Shown: positions 1 through 6,520 of the stretch, one piece after another | Numbering within the stretch: the first letter of the stretch is position 1 | Layout of the letters: each line of letters starts with the position of its first letter | Source of the DNA: an uncultured Treponema sp. | Lineage (GTDB): Bacteria; Spirochaetota; Spirochaetia; Treponematales; Treponemataceae | NCBI GenBank assembly: GCA_905372265.1 | Contig: CAJPOL010000092.1 | Location: 1 to 6,664 of the forward strand | Direction: 5' to 3' | DNA: 6,664 nucleotides | Position numbers and translations under genes: made by a program | Notes under the pieces: model-generated | Database searches by the model: none | The model's input: only the letters and a program-made list of their open reading frames with translations | What the model was told of the DNA's origin: nothing

Positions 1-917
1 GTCTTGAACAACTCCGTAAGTTCTTGCCCTACCTTTTAATCGCAGGTCTTATCTTTGTCCTGCTGCCTTTTGTGCCGGGTATCGGTTTTCCCCGTAACGG
101 AGCGAACCGATGGATAGCGCTCGGTAAAATCAGTTTACAGCCTTCGGAATTTATAAAACTGCTGCTCATCCTCTTTCTTGCAAATTTTTTTGATAAAAAA
201 GCGGAGCAGCTTGAAGCGCCGCTTATTTCAATATTACCTCCGTTTTTTATTACTGCGGTTTTTGTTTTGTTAGTTTACATGGAAAACGATTTTTCAACGT
301 CAGCCTTTTTGATGCTCATTTTTATGATCATGTTTTACGCTGCCGGCGGGCCGCTATTGTGGTTTCTGAAAGGATTGATTGTGATGATCCCTTGTGCCGT
401 ACTGATGGTCGTTACCTCTACCTACCGCATGAAACGGGTATTGAGTTTCTTATTCCCCGACCACGACCCGCTTGGAGCAGGGTATCAGATCAATGCAGCG
501 CTTGATGCCCTTGCAAGCGGCGGCATAACAGGCAGCGGGTTCGGCAATGGAGTACATAAAATCTCCAGCGTCCCCGAAATTTATTCGGACTTTATTTTTG
601 TCGTATGGGCGGAAGAGATGGGTTTTGCCGGAGTATGCGCCTATTTGCTGCTCATCTTCCTGTTTGCTCTTACCGCATATACTATCGCTTTTCAGTGCAC
701 AAACCGTTTCGGCTGTTTGCTTGCTTTCGGCGCCGCATCCGCTATTGTAGTGCAATCATTTTTAAATCTCGGCGTTGTGGTTCGGCTGGTGCCTGCAACG
801 GGAATCCCGCTTCCCTTTTTCTCTTTCGGCGGCTCGTCCCTTATTACCACGCTCTGTCTATGCGGACTGATCATCAACGTTTCAAGCTATTCAAAAAGGA
901 GGCAGCCCCATGTCTGA
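1..917 (+). CDS. ftsW: FtsW, septal peptidoglycan glycosyltransferase (SEDS family), 5'-truncated
   Basis: Polytopic membrane protein that polymerises lipid II into glycan strands at the septum together with a class B PBP. The reading frame is open to the left edge (first full codon at position 3), so the start lies outside. From the position of the conserved loop motifs, roughly 80-90 N-terminal residues are missing. Family signatures are in the expected order: NGANRWI followed by LQPSEFIK (about 93-150), ENDFSTS in place of the common QPDFGT (about 279-299), GYQ...ASGG..GSGFGNG (about 480-550), then VPEIYSDFIF..AEEMG. The aspartate at 588-590 matches the catalytic Asp of the large extracellular loop. 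PATGIPLPFFSFGGSS (about 795-840) is the classic C-terminal SEDS signature. RodA and SpoVE share these motifs; ftsQ-ftsA-ftsZ directly downstream makes FtsW the best call. The stop overlaps the ftsQ start by 8 bases. Confidence 0.95.
   Translation, partial: LEQLRKFLPYLLIAGLIFVLLPFVPGIGFPRNGANRWIALGKISLQPSEFIKLLLILFLANFFDKKAEQLEAPLISILPPFFITAVFVLLVYMENDFSTSAFLMLIFMIMFYAAGGPLLWFLKGLIVMIPCAVLMVVTSTYRMKRVLSFLFPDHDPLGAGYQINAALDALASGGITGSGFGNGVHKISSVPEIYSDFIFVVWAEEMGFAGVCAYLLLIFLFALTAYTIAFQCTNRFGCLLAFGAASAIVVQSFLNLGVVVRLVPATGIPLPFFSFGGSSLITTLCLCGLIINVSSYSKRRQPHV
896..917 (+). promoter_or_regulatory. ftsQ ribosome binding site and ftsW/ftsQ 8-base overlap
   Basis: AAGGAGG at 896-902 sits 7 bases before the ATG at 910, inside the last codons of ftsW. 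The ftsQ start and ftsW stop share ATGTCTGA (910-917), a typical arrangement for translational coupling. The strong Shine-Dalgarno sequence fixes this start for ftsQ. Confidence 0.85.
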
Positions 918-1746
918 CACGATCGGTTTACACGGACACGTTTACACCGAAAGTATTCCCGTCAACAGAGAAAAACCGGTAAACGGAGTGCGCTTTCTGA
1001 AAATAGTGATCTACCTCCTTTTACTGTTTCTTGCAGGAAATATCGTCTATTATCTTTTTATCCTGCCGCTCACCTCGCCGGCAAAGGTGCATTTCTCTGG
1101 CGCAGCATCACTTTCGGATGTTGAATTGAAAAAAATTGCCGGTTTAAAAGGATCGGAAAAGTGGGGAGAACTTGATACAAAGACGATTTCCCGCCGTCTT
1201 GCAAACTATCCGCTCATTGCAGAAGCGAAGGTCAGCAAAAGTTATCCCGATAAAATCTCTATCGGCATTCTTGAGCGGACTCCGGTCGCTGTTCTTTATG
1301 CGGATGTAGGAAACCGCACCGTTGCGCTTGAGATCGATAAAACAGGAACCGTATTCAGAATTGCACCGAGAGAATCATATATGGTACTCCCCGTCATTAG
1401 CGGCCTTGCATTCGAGAATCCGCGCACGGGTATGACAGTACATAAGCAGTTGGTTCCGCTGTTTAATCAGCTTGAGGCATTGCAGAAAAAAAATTCGCTT
1501 CTGCTCAGCGAGATTTCGGAAATACGAATTGAACAGAAAAAATACGGCGGCTTCGATTTGCTCCTATATCCGATACAGATGCGCACTAAAGTACGTACCG
1601 ACGGAGCATTGAATGAAGAGCTTCTACAGTATATGATGTTGATGTTGGATGTTGTACGGAAGTCTAACCTGAGAGACAAGATTACGGAAGTGGATGTGAG
1701 AGCGGGCACGGTTGCGTACCGCATGAAAGGGGAAATCAATGAGTGA
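910..1746 (+). CDS. ftsQ: FtsQ/DivIB, bitopic cell-division protein with POTRA domain
   Basis: Single-pass division protein that joins the cytoplasmic ring to the periplasmic divisome (FtsB/FtsL, FtsW, PBP). The 278-residue product is normal for the family. It has a short cytoplasmic tail (about 1-28), one hydrophobic segment (about 29-53, rich in L, I, F and Y), then a POTRA domain (about 57-127) starting KVHFSGAASLSDVELKKIAGL and ending in the recognisable YPDKISIGILERTPVAVL. A mixed beta region to the C-terminus (about 128-275) corresponds to the FtsQ/DivIB beta domain. Overall identity to well-known FtsQ proteins is visibly low outside POTRA, as is usual. The call therefore rests on the TM-POTRA-beta layout plus position between ftsW and ftsA. 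The stop overlaps ftsA by 8 bases. Confidence 0.9.
   Translation: MSDTIGLHGHVYTESIPVNREKPVNGVRFLKIVIYLLLLFLAGNIVYYLFILPLTSPAKVHFSGAASLSDVELKKIAGLKGSEKWGELDTKTISRRLANYPLIAEAKVSKSYPDKISIGILERTPVAVLYADVGNRTVALEIDKTGTVFRIAPRESYMVLPVISGLAFENPRTGMTVHKQLVPLFNQLEALQKKNSLLLSEISEIRIEQKKYGGFDLLLYPIQMRTKVRTDGALNEELLQYMMLMLDVVRKSNLRDKITEVDVRAGTVAYRMKGEINE
1726..1746 (+). promoter_or_regulatory. ftsA ribosome binding site and ftsQ/ftsA 8-base overlap
   Basis: AAAGGGG (1726-1732) lies 6 bases before the ftsA ATG at 1739. The shared ATGAGTGA (1739-1746) contains the ftsA start and the ftsQ stop in the same geometry as the ftsW/ftsQ junction, which points to coupled translation of the three proteins. Confidence 0.8.
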
Positions 1747-2983
1747 TGTCATTGTCGGATTGGATATCGGAACCAGTACAATCCGTGCCGTGGTTGCGGA
1801 AAAACTGGAGACGGGTGTACTGCAAATTATCGGTGTCGGAACAGGCATTTCACAAGGCTTGCGCAAAGGCGCTGTCGTCAATATCGAAAAAACCGTACAA
1901 GGTATTCACGAAGCGGTTGAAGCCGCTGAAATGATGTCCGGCGTTGAAATTACGCACTGTATTACCGGCATCGGCGGTACCCATATCGAAGGGCTCAATT
2001 CACGCGGGATTGTCGCTGTTACCGATAAGGGCAAAGGAAACCGTGAAATAGATCAGCAGGATATTGACCGCGTTATTGAGGCGGCAAAAGCGGTTTCGAT
2101 TTCTATGGAACGGCGTGTCATGCATGTCGTGCCTCAATCATATACCATTGATGAACAGCGCGGCATAAAAGACCCGCGCAATATGATCGGCGTACGTATT
2201 GAAGCTGAGGTGCATATTATTACCGGTTCATACACCTGTATGAAAAACATTATCGACTGCGTTAAACGGGCGAATTTACAGGTCGATGACTTTATGCATC
2301 ACGGACTGGCCGCTGTGAAAGCCATTATGACGGAAGAAGAACGGGAACTCGGCTCCATCCTGATCGATATAGGAGGCGGCACCACCGACATTATGATGAT
2401 GAGCGGCGGCGCACCGATATTGACAACGGTATTGCCGGTCGGCGGTAATCATGTAACGAACGATTTAGCGATTGTAAAAAATTTATCTGCGGAGACAGCT
2501 GAAAAATTGAAAATAACGGATGGACGGTGCTGGCTCCCGCTGGTTGAAGACACCGAACAAGTACTGATTTCCGCACCGGGCGGCCGCGCTCCGATACAAA
2601 TTTCAAAGCTGGAAATCTGTGAAATTATTCAGGCGCGTATGGCCGAAATTTTTACTATGGTTAAAGATAAAATTGCGGCGGCAGCGGCATCGCACCGTTT
2701 TGCAGGGAACATTATTCTCTGCGGAGGCGGCGCGCTTATACCGGGCGCAACGGAACTCGCATCCGAAATTTTCGGTACGCCCGCGGTACGGTTAGGTATA
2801 CCCGGTACGTTCGGCGGTTTAACCGGCGAATACCGCAGCCCTGAATTCGCTGCCGTACTGGGACTCATTTTATCTCAGTACGAGCAAATTGGATCATCGG
2901 CTGAAGAAACGCGGGATACAGAGATTCAATCGAATAAACTGATAGAAACAGCAAAAACCATTTGGCGAAACTTGTTTGAATAA
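1739..2983 (+). CDS. ftsA: FtsA, actin-like membrane anchor of the Z ring
   Basis: Actin/Hsp70-fold ATPase that binds the FtsZ C-terminal peptide, polymerises on the inner face of the membrane and recruits later divisome proteins. At 414 residues it is normal length. Phosphate-1 motif VGLDIGTSTIRAVV spans residues 6-19. The FtsA-specific 1C subdomain region follows (about 85-165, including the HVVPQSYTID stretch at 129-138). Phosphate-2 LIDIGGGTTDI spans 208-218, and the adenosine motif NIILCGGGALIPG spans 324-336. The last 15 or so residues (KLIETAKTIWRNLFE) form a likely amphipathic helix with Trp and Phe on one side, matching the family's membrane-targeting sequence. A hydrophilic linker (about 383-399) precedes it. 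The start is supported by the AAAGGGG ribosome site and by phosphate-1 lying right at the N-terminus. No key motif is missing. Confidence 0.97.
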   Translation: MSDVIVGLDIGTSTIRAVVAEKLETGVLQIIGVGTGISQGLRKGAVVNIEKTVQGIHEAVEAAEMMSGVEITHCITGIGGTHIEGLNSRGIVAVTDKGKGNREIDQQDIDRVIEAAKAVSISMERRVMHVVPQSYTIDEQRGIKDPRNMIGVRIEAEVHIITGSYTCMKNIIDCVKRANLQVDDFMHHGLAAVKAIMTEEERELGSILIDIGGGTTDIMMMSGGAPILTTVLPVGGNHVTNDLAIVKNLSAETAEKLKITDGRCWLPLVEDTEQVLISAPGGRAPIQISKLEICEIIQARMAEIFTMVKDKIAAAAASHRFAGNIILCGGGALIPGATELASEIFGTPAVRLGIPGTFGGLTGEYRSPEFAAVLGLILSQYEQIGSSAEETRDTEIQSNKLIETAKTIWRNLFE

Positions 2984-3019
2984 GGGAGAACGCTATAATG
3001 CGGGAGGGGGAACTATATG
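2984..3019 (+). promoter_or_regulatory. ftsZ ribosome binding site region with competing upstream ATG and a TATAAT motif
   Basis: GGGAGGGGG (3002-3010) directly precedes the ftsZ ATG at 3017 and supports that start, because FtsZ motifs are in that frame. A second ATG at 2998 has its own purine-rich GGGAGAA (2984-2990) and would encode only 15 codons in another frame (2998-3045), overlapping the ftsZ start. The same bases contain a perfect TATAAT (2994-2999) with a poor TTGTTT 16 bases upstream (2972-2977). Whether this is a promoter, a leader ORF or chance cannot be settled here. The ftsZ ribosome site itself is well supported. Confidence 0.75.
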
Positions 3020-4282
3020 GACTTTCAAATTATGCCTCAAAATGATCAGCTGCCGGTAAATCCTACCATTATTAAAGTGGTCGGCGCCGGCGGAGGCGGA
3101 TCCAATGCCGTCAATAGGATGATGGACTGTAATGTAAAAGGGGTTGATTTCATCGTTGCAAATACCGATGTACAAGCGCTCAATTATTCAAAAGCCCCCA
3201 TCAAGCTGCCTATCGGTTCAAAATTAACCGGCGGTTTAGGAGCCGGCGGAAAACCGGAAATCGGCGAAAAAGCTGCCATCGAAGATACCGACGGCATTGC
3301 CAACGCTATCCGCGGGGCTCACATGGTCTTTATCACCGCAGGGATGGGCGGAGGTACCGGAACCGGTTCCGCTCCGATCATCGCAAAGATTGCCCGCGAT
3401 CAAGGAGCGCTGACGGTCGGGATTGTAACCAAGCCCTTTCATTTTGAGGGACGCACAAAAATGCGCCTTGCCGAAGAGGGGATCGAAAAACTTCGGCAAG
3501 CGGTAGATACGCTGGTCGTTATCCCCAATCAGCACTTACTCAAGCTGGTAGACAGTAAGACCCCCATAAAAGAAGCATTCATAATGGCGGACGATATTCT
3601 CCGGCGGGCAGTGCAGAGCATTTCCGACATCATTATGCTGAACGGGCTCATCAACGTTGATTTTGCCGATGTGCGCTCAACAATGGCCGGACAAGGAGAC
3701 GCGCTGATGGGCGTCGGAACCGGCAGCGGAGAAAATCGAGCCGTTGATGCCGCAACCGATGCCATCAATAATCCGCTTTTGGAAGACTCCCGTATTGAGG
3801 GTGCAACCAAAATCCTGGTCAATATGTATGCTTCCGAACTGCTGACCACTGCGGAAGTCAACGACATCATGGAAATCGTTACGGCGAATGCGCACCCCGA
3901 TGTTCAAACCATCAGCGGCATCACCATAGACGATAGTATGGAAGACCGCATTACCGTTACAGTTATTGCAACGGGTTTTGCCGATGACGTACTCAAGCAA
4001 ATCAAAGATCAGAACACGGCTTCCGGTTCCGAGACAAAGCCGGACAATGGGAGGACTTCTTTTTCCTCAGGGGAATTTATTTCGGCAAGCGAATGGGGAA
4101 AGATTCAGAAGCCGAAGCAGCCGCACTTACCCGGACTCGGCATCCATGCGACCGAAACGCCTCCTGTATCCCATGATGAAGAAATAAAACCCGTATTGCC
4201 GCCCCGCCCTCCCATTCAGGTAAAGCTCCCCGGAGCGGACACCGATTTGGATATCCCGGCCTATATCCGCAACAAAGCCTAA
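3017..4282 (+). CDS. ftsZ: FtsZ, tubulin-like GTPase forming the division ring
   Basis: Self-assembling GTPase that marks the division site and organises septal synthesis. At 421 residues it is typical. Glycine-rich nucleotide loop GAGGGGSNAVNRM spans residues 23-35; the tubulin signature GGGTGTGSAP spans 111-120. The T7 synergy loop, which supplies the catalytic aspartates for the neighbouring subunit, is NVDFADVRS at 213-221. The GTPase core ends near residue 337 (VIATGFADDV). A variable, proline-rich linker follows (about 340-408, with VLPPRPP near 393-399). The C-terminus LDIPAYIRNKA (411-421) is a good match to the conserved peptide that binds FtsA. The short leader before the core (about 16 residues) is normal. 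Only 22 bases separate it from the recombinase gene downstream, with no terminator between, so the two are probably co-transcribed. Confidence 0.98.
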   Translation: MDFQIMPQNDQLPVNPTIIKVVGAGGGGSNAVNRMMDCNVKGVDFIVANTDVQALNYSKAPIKLPIGSKLTGGLGAGGKPEIGEKAAIEDTDGIANAIRGAHMVFITAGMGGGTGTGSAPIIAKIARDQGALTVGIVTKPFHFEGRTKMRLAEEGIEKLRQAVDTLVVIPNQHLLKLVDSKTPIKEAFIMADDILRRAVQSISDIIMLNGLINVDFADVRSTMAGQGDALMGVGTGSGENRAVDAATDAINNPLLEDSRIEGATKILVNMYASELLTTAEVNDIMEIVTANAHPDVQTISGITIDDSMEDRITVTVIATGFADDVLKQIKDQNTASGSETKPDNGRTSFSSGEFISASEWGKIQKPKQPHLPGLGIHATETPPVSHDEEIKPVLPPRPPIQVKLPGADTDLDIPAYIRNKA

Positions 4283-4304
4283 GCGGTCTGAATCCGAGCG
4301 GAAC

Positions 4305-5198
4305 ATGACGGAGCTGCAACTGCGGGCATTTTACGGGTATCTCATTTCGGCTGAGGCGCGCGCGCAGCTTACTGCTCAAACATATTTGGGAACGCTCAAA
4401 TTGTTCCAGCAGCAGCTCGGTACGGATCATCTGATTGAAGATGCATCGGAAAAAGACTGCATTGACTTTATTCTTGCGCGCGCTCAAGAAGGCGTAACCG
4501 GTAAAACGCTGGCAAAGGACAGGGCGGCGCTCCGTTCGTTTTACCGCTTTTTGCAGCTGGAAAATATCCGCGCCGATAATCCTGCGGAGCAGCTTGAAAA
4601 TCCACGCCGGGAAAAGACCCTACCGCCGGTACTCAGTCCCGAACAGGTCGATACGCTTCTTGCTGCAATTCCGCTCGATACGCCGAACGGGATTAGGGAC
4701 AGGGCATTATTTGAACTGATTTATTCGGCGGGACTTCGTGTAAGCGAAGCAGCGGCGCTGTCCCTTGAGGATATTTTCTTTAACGAACAGCTCATCAAGG
4801 TACGCGGTAAAGGCGGTAAAGAACGGATTGTCCCGTTCGGCGCTCAGGCGGAACAGAGCCTTACCGTGTATCTTCAAACGGCACGGCAGCTTTTACTCAA
4901 CCCGGCCGCTACACAACACACGGTAACGGCTGGCGCGGTATTCTTGAATTGCCGCGGCCACCGGCTTACCCGTAAAGGCATCTGGAAGCGCCTTCAAGAT
5001 TTTGAACGTCTAAGCGGCGTTACCACTAAGATACACACGCTCAGGCACTCCTATGCAACGCATTTACTCGCAGGCGGCGCCGATCTCCGCTCCGTACAGT
5101 GCCTGCTCGGACACTCAAGCATCACAACAACACAAATATACACGCATATTGAGGATAAAGACCTTGCCGCATATCACCGGCGTTTCTTTGAAGAATAA
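4305..5198 (+). CDS. XerC/XerD-type site-specific tyrosine recombinase (features lean to XerD)
   Basis: Tyrosine recombinase of the family that resolves chromosome dimers at dif during division. Its 297 residues are the usual Xer length. An N-terminal SAM-like core-binding domain (about 3-90) is followed by the linker LPPVLSPEQV and the catalytic domain. All active-site residues are visible: R145 in GLRVSE, K169 in RGKGGKER, H244 and R247 in HTLRHSYATHL, H270 in LLGHSS, and the nucleophile Y279 in QIYTH. The phrases GIRDRA, TRKGIW and GADLRSVQ resemble XerD more than XerC, but the C-terminal HHPR-like end is replaced by YHRRFFEE, so I leave the paralogue open. A phage integrase is less likely given the length and context. 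The ribosome site is weak (GAGCGG at 4296-4301, only 3 bases from the ATG), which suggests dependence on ftsZ translation. No clear terminator follows the gene. Confidence 0.92.
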   Translation: MTELQLRAFYGYLISAEARAQLTAQTYLGTLKLFQQQLGTDHLIEDASEKDCIDFILARAQEGVTGKTLAKDRAALRSFYRFLQLENIRADNPAEQLENPRREKTLPPVLSPEQVDTLLAAIPLDTPNGIRDRALFELIYSAGLRVSEAAALSLEDIFFNEQLIKVRGKGGKERIVPFGAQAEQSLTVYLQTARQLLLNPAATQHTVTAGAVFLNCRGHRLTRKGIWKRLQDFERLSGVTTKIHTLRHSYATHLLAGGADLRSVQCLLGHSSITTTQIYTHIEDKDLAAYHRRFFEE

Positions 5199-5210
5199 GA
5201 TTCTGTTGCC

Positions 5211-5239
5211 TTGACAGCTTTACAGGAATTATTTACAAT
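5211..5239 (+). promoter_or_regulatory. Sigma-70-type promoter of the zinc-ribbon gene
   Basis: A perfect -35 TTGACA (5211-5216) and a -10 TACAAT (5234-5239) are separated by exactly 17 bases. Transcription would begin near 5246, leaving a leader of about 25 bases that contains AGGAGG (5257-5262). It starts 12 bases after the recombinase stop codon. This is the best promoter-like sequence in the window. Confidence 0.85.
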
Positions 5240-5270
5240 TATCAAATACTATTTTTAGGAGGTTTTGGAT

Positions 5271-5441
5271 ATGGCTGGTGCAAGTAAAAACTCCCGTACG
5301 GCTGTTGCAACGCAACGGTTTGCCTGTCCTTGCGGCGGTGAAGTGATACTCAAGACTATGGTCGAAAACGGTAAAATAAAAAACATCGCCGAATGTGCAA
5401 AATGTCATCGGATTGAACGCCGACCGAAAGATTTTAAATAG
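5271..5441 (+). CDS. Small four-cysteine zinc-ribbon protein, 56 residues, function unknown
   Basis: Short gene with an ideal ribosome site (AGGAGG at 5257-5262, 8 bases before the ATG) and a near-consensus promoter, which together make it convincing despite its size. The product begins MAGASKNSRTAVATQRFACP and has C19-x-C21 followed by G22-G23, then C42-x2-C45. This spacing of two cysteine knuckles about 20 residues apart fits a single zinc ribbon. The polar, Ser/Thr/Lys-rich first 16 residues are probably disordered, and the tail ERRPKDFK is basic. No signal peptide or membrane segment is seen. I do not recognise the family: it is not ribosomal L33 or L31 by motif. A nucleic-acid or ribosome-associated role is possible for a small basic zinc ribbon, but nothing in the sequence proves it. 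A hairpin terminator follows at 5518-5548. Confidence 0.85.
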   Translation: MAGASKNSRTAVATQRFACPCGGEVILKTMVENGKIKNIAECAKCHRIERRPKDFK

Positions 5442-5517
5442 AAATAGAGTAGGCGCTTCGCTTTTCGTACATTACGCTATTGATATAACTGTTTTTCAGT
5501 TTAATTTTTAATCCGAT

Positions 5518-5548
5518 AAAGAGCAAACGTAAGAGTTGCTCTTTTTTT
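5518..5548 (+). terminator. Rho-independent terminator after the zinc-ribbon gene
   Basis: AAAGAGCAA (5518-5526) pairs with TTGCTCTTT (5536-5544) around a 9-base loop, followed by a T-run reaching 5548. It lies 76 bases after the stop codon and would also end any read-through from the division operon. Confidence 0.88.
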
Positions 5549-5573
5549 ATTTTCCATCAAAAGTATTCGGCAT

Positions 5574-5609
5574 AAAAAAAGCGCTATAAACTATTGTTAT
5601 AGCGCTTTT
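5574..5609 (-). terminator. Rho-independent terminator of the minus-strand HEAT-like gene, partly bidirectional
   Basis: GCGCTATAA (5581-5589) pairs perfectly with TTATAGCGC (5597-5605) around a 7-base loop. Flanking A7 (5574-5580) reads as a seven-base U-tract on the minus strand, placing it correctly about 75 bases after the stop of the gene at 5683-6411. On the + strand it is followed by four T (5606-5609), so it may back up the terminator at 5518-5548. Confidence 0.88.
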
Positions 5610-5682
5610 CCATTCTTAGCCGCATTCGGCTGACACCTCTTCAGTTGGAATACTATGCAGCCTTTTTCTTAATGGCTCGTTT

Positions 5683-6411
5683 TTATTTTCCTTTCCCTTC
5701 GGAACTTGATATGGAGCGCATTACTTCCTGCGCTTTTGTCCGAACAGGCGTTACATAGTTGTAATTGCTTGCAATACGCATAATAGTTTCAAACATTGCT
5801 TGTTTATTTGCAACGGAACCTGATATTTTTTCAAACACATTAAGAATTTCAAGCGCTAAAGAGCTGGTCGGATTAACAGTATCGAATTTACGGGCGATCC
5901 AGTTAATCATATCCGATACTTCATCGTTATCATTCTTTCCTATTTTTCCCAACGCTTTTATAGCGGTACCGATAACTGACGGCTCATTATCAACATACAT
6001 AACGGCAACCAGAGTATCTTTTGCTTTATCCGTACCCATTTGCCCCAAAAGCTCGCAGGCTTTTCTCCTGATTTCAGGATAGTTATTCATCACCCGTCCG
6101 TCTTCTCGAACTACAGTAGAAAGCCCGATGGTAGCCAAACTGCCTAATGCAGCCTCGATTTCCTCCGTTTGGCGTCCGTTATTCAACGCATCTTCAATAT
6201 ATTGAAGCGCAACGAGCTTTGAATCACGCCCTTCCGCAGTAACCATCTCATTAATCATAACGCCTTCAATGGAATTAAGATATGCTTCTTCAACGGTGAT
6301 CATGTTATTTGATCCCGACTGTTTTTCGGAACCGTCTTTTGCCTGTGTAAAAACAACCGGTGCCGTCAATAAACAAAAAGCTAATGACAATATCAAAAAT
6401 TTGTGCCGCAT
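5683..6411 (-). CDS. Exported HEAT-like repeat protein, function unknown
   Basis: Product of 242 residues made largely of paired alpha helices. A signal peptide is clear: MRHK, a hydrophobic core (about 5-21), and a likely signal-peptidase I site after TQA (residue 24). C13 lies inside the hydrophobic core with more hydrophobic residues after it, so a lipoprotein is possible but less likely. HEAT/armadillo-like units are seen at about 64-97, 102-134 (PEIRRKACELLGQMGTDKAK), 135-157 (SVIGTAIKALGKIGKN), 162-190 and 221-235 (TPVRTKAQEVMRSIS). Such repeats usually serve as protein-binding scaffolds; a periplasmic partner is unknown. The frame stays open upstream to 6477, but the ATG at 6411 is preferred because AAAGGAGGG lies 7 bases before it and the signal peptide begins there. 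It is transcribed against the division cluster and ends at its own terminator. Confidence 0.87.
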   Translation of the reverse strand: MRHKFLILSLAFCLLTAPVVFTQAKDGSEKQSGSNNMITVEEAYLNSIEGVMINEMVTAEGRDSKLVALQYIEDALNNGRQTEEIEAALGSLATIGLSTVVREDGRVMNNYPEIRRKACELLGQMGTDKAKDTLVAVMYVDNEPSVIGTAIKALGKIGKNDNDEVSDMINWIARKFDTVNPTSSLALEILNVFEKISGSVANKQAMFETIMRIASNYNYVTPVRTKAQEVMRSISSSEGKGK

Positions 6412-6418
6412 GATACGA

Positions 6419-6427
6419 CCCTCCTTT
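6419..6427 (-). promoter_or_regulatory. Ribosome binding site fixing the start of the HEAT-like gene
   Basis: On the minus strand AAAGGAGGG (6427 down to 6419) is followed by 7 bases and then the ATG at 6411. This excludes the longer in-frame start at 6477, which would put 22 residues in front of the signal peptide. Confidence 0.85.
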
Positions 6428-6488
6428 TTAGCGGCTGACAGGTATCCCACAACAAGTAAACAATTTTGTAGAGACACCTACGATAGGC

Positions 6489-6507
6489 GCTATTTTCAGC
6501 TATTTTC
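6489..6507. repeat. Tandem direct repeat GCTATTTTC spaced by one helical turn
   Basis: GCTATTTTC occurs at 6489-6497 and again at 6499-6507, with a period of 10 bases. It lies about 80-95 bases upstream of the HEAT-like start, where a same-face pair of protein-binding sites would be sensible. That function is only a guess. Confidence 0.5.
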
Positions 6508-6520
6508 TACTGAGAGTCAA
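6492..6520 (-). promoter_or_regulatory. Weak candidate promoter for the HEAT-like gene
   Basis: On the minus strand TTGACT (6520-6515) is followed after 17 bases by GAAAAT (6497-6492). The -35 matches 5 of 6 consensus positions, but the -10 matches only 4 of 6 and lacks the first T. It would give a leader of roughly 75 bases. No better pair was found upstream of this gene. Confidence 0.25.

Noticed and set aside
605..982. Plus-strand 125-codon frame inside ftsW and early ftsQ
   Set aside because: It shadows well-conserved SEDS motifs in another frame and has an Arg/Cys-rich composition without domain features.
4077..4487. Minus-strand open frame of 136 codons across the ftsZ/recombinase junction
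   Set aside because: It lies opposite two confidently identified genes, has no recognisable domain, and is rich in Arg, Cys and Pro as expected for an antisense shadow.
5192..5204. Hairpin AGAAT/ATTCT at the end of the recombinase gene
   Set aside because: Only 5 A-T-rich pairs with a 3-base loop and no T-run, so it is not a credible terminator.
5487..5510. Hairpin AACTG/CAGTT followed by a short T-run after the zinc-ribbon gene
   Set aside because: Only 5 pairs and an interrupted T-run; the hairpin at 5518-5548 is a much better terminator.
5618..5631. Hairpin AGCCG/CGGCT between the convergent genes
   Set aside because: Five pairs with a 4-base loop and no T-run on either side; it is probably an incidental structure in the 3' untranslated region.
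6412..6477. Longer N-terminus for the HEAT-like protein starting at 6477
   Set aside because: It would place 22 residues before the signal peptide, and the strong ribosome site serves the ATG at 6411 instead.
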